From the IMG/VR virus record IMGVR_UViG_3300021062_000037, positions 1 through 27,154 of that record: a DNA stretch of 27,154 nucleotides. One strand, written 5' to 3'. A program made the position numbers and the translations under genes. How positions within the stretch are numbered: position 1 is the stretch's first letter; each line of letters starts with the position of its first letter. Under the pieces are notes generated by a model. It made no database searches. It was not told the DNA's origin and was given only the letters and a program-made list of their open reading frames with translations. Positions 26,880 to 27,154 of the stretch are shown here, one piece after another. This stretch comes from a virus.

Positions 26880-27154
26880 ATGCTCCATCCCCCCCTCAAT
26901 CCCCCGCGCATCCGATGCGCTGTTTATGTCCCTCCGGGCTTGTTTCGCAATGTAACTGTCAGCCCGTTCTGTAGAGACTCTGTGAGGAATTGCCGACAGT
27001 CTACCCTCGGAAAACACAGCGAAACCGCAGAACTTGCTGCAGGTTATTGCTCTAGTTACTTGACAGGCGTGGGAGGGGGTGAACGGGAGGGCGATTGGAT
27101 TAAGTACAGCGGTCATGACTCGGTAGGTATTTGTTCTTACAGCCGAATCATCGT
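26880..27154 (+). CDS. Open frame running off the window end (doubtful)
   Basis: After the Cro-like stop the same frame stays open to the window edge (about 91 codons from ATG 26880). The early part (MLHPPLNPPRIRCAVYV) looks unlike a protein start. A later GTG at 27069 would begin the more protein-like GEREGDWIKYSGHDSVGICS. This may be the beginning of the next rightward early gene (CII- or replication-type position). The first 200 bases otherwise hold no feature I can support. Confidence 0.25.
   Translation, partial: MLHPPLNPPRIRCAVYVPPGLFRNVTVSPFCRDSVRNCRQSTLGKHSETAELAAGYCSSYLTGVGGGEREGDWIKYSGHDSVGICSYSRII

Noticed and set aside
26637-27116. 159-codon minus-strand frame across the Cro-like gene
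   Set aside because: The plus-strand protein is a clear YdaS/Cro type; the minus frame has no recognisable domain.

Overview
The window is a piece of a temperate, podovirus-like phage of a GC-rich proteobacterium. No host genes are visible. The attachment-site core is the 3' part of a tRNA-Asn gene, and a gamma- or betaproteobacterial host (possibly Xanthomonadales-like) is my inference from gene style only. Phage genes lie on both sides of the att core, so the sequence represents the free (circular or permuted) phage form and not an integrated prophage.

Layout. (1) 1-10.8 kb, plus strand: virion module in tight, overlapping order: end of a probable scaffold gene, DUF5309-type major capsid protein, small beta-rich head proteins, head-tail adaptor, P22 gp10-like nozzle, small virion genes, three probable DNA-ejection proteins, and a tail fiber with an S74 auto-cleaving chaperone. 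Terminase and portal must lie upstream. (2) 10.8-11.6 kb, minus strand: a lipoprotein alpha/beta-hydrolase placed as a moron. (3) 11.6-12.8 kb, plus strand: small membrane proteins, including a holin-like one; no endolysin is seen. (4) 12.8-14.0 kb, minus strand: small genes beyond the attachment site. (5) 14.04-14.09 kb: attP core, flanked by inverted repeats. (6) 14.2-25.1 kb, minus strand: a very long early operon of about 29 mostly tiny genes, chained by 4-bp ATGA-type overlaps. From promoter-proximal to distal it carries many small unknown proteins, a Sak4-type ATPase, SSB, a NinB-like protein, a DUF1364/YbcO-like nuclease, an ASCH-like protein, coiled-coil accessory proteins, a DUF4224 protein and a tyrosine integrase. 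(7) 25.1-27.15 kb: the immunity region, with a short repressor, a YdaS/Cro-like gene, an RcsF-like lipoprotein and two small genes.

Regulation. A 16-bp operator of consensus AACACCNNNNGGTGAA occurs five times: two copies sit over the early leftward promoter (perfect TTGACA -35) and three lie between the divergent repressor and Cro-like genes. This is a lambda-like OL/OR arrangement with its own operator sequence. Terminators follow the repressor gene and separate the immunity genes from the early promoter.

Working together: the repressor would silence the early operon and the Cro-like gene. On induction the early operon would supply recombination and ssDNA-handling proteins plus integrase/DUF4224, and the virion and lysis modules would follow. 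Two candidate lysogenic-conversion genes stand out: the RcsF-like lipoprotein and the lipoprotein hydrolase. A third candidate group is the set of small genes that integration would place directly downstream of the rebuilt host tRNA-Asn gene.
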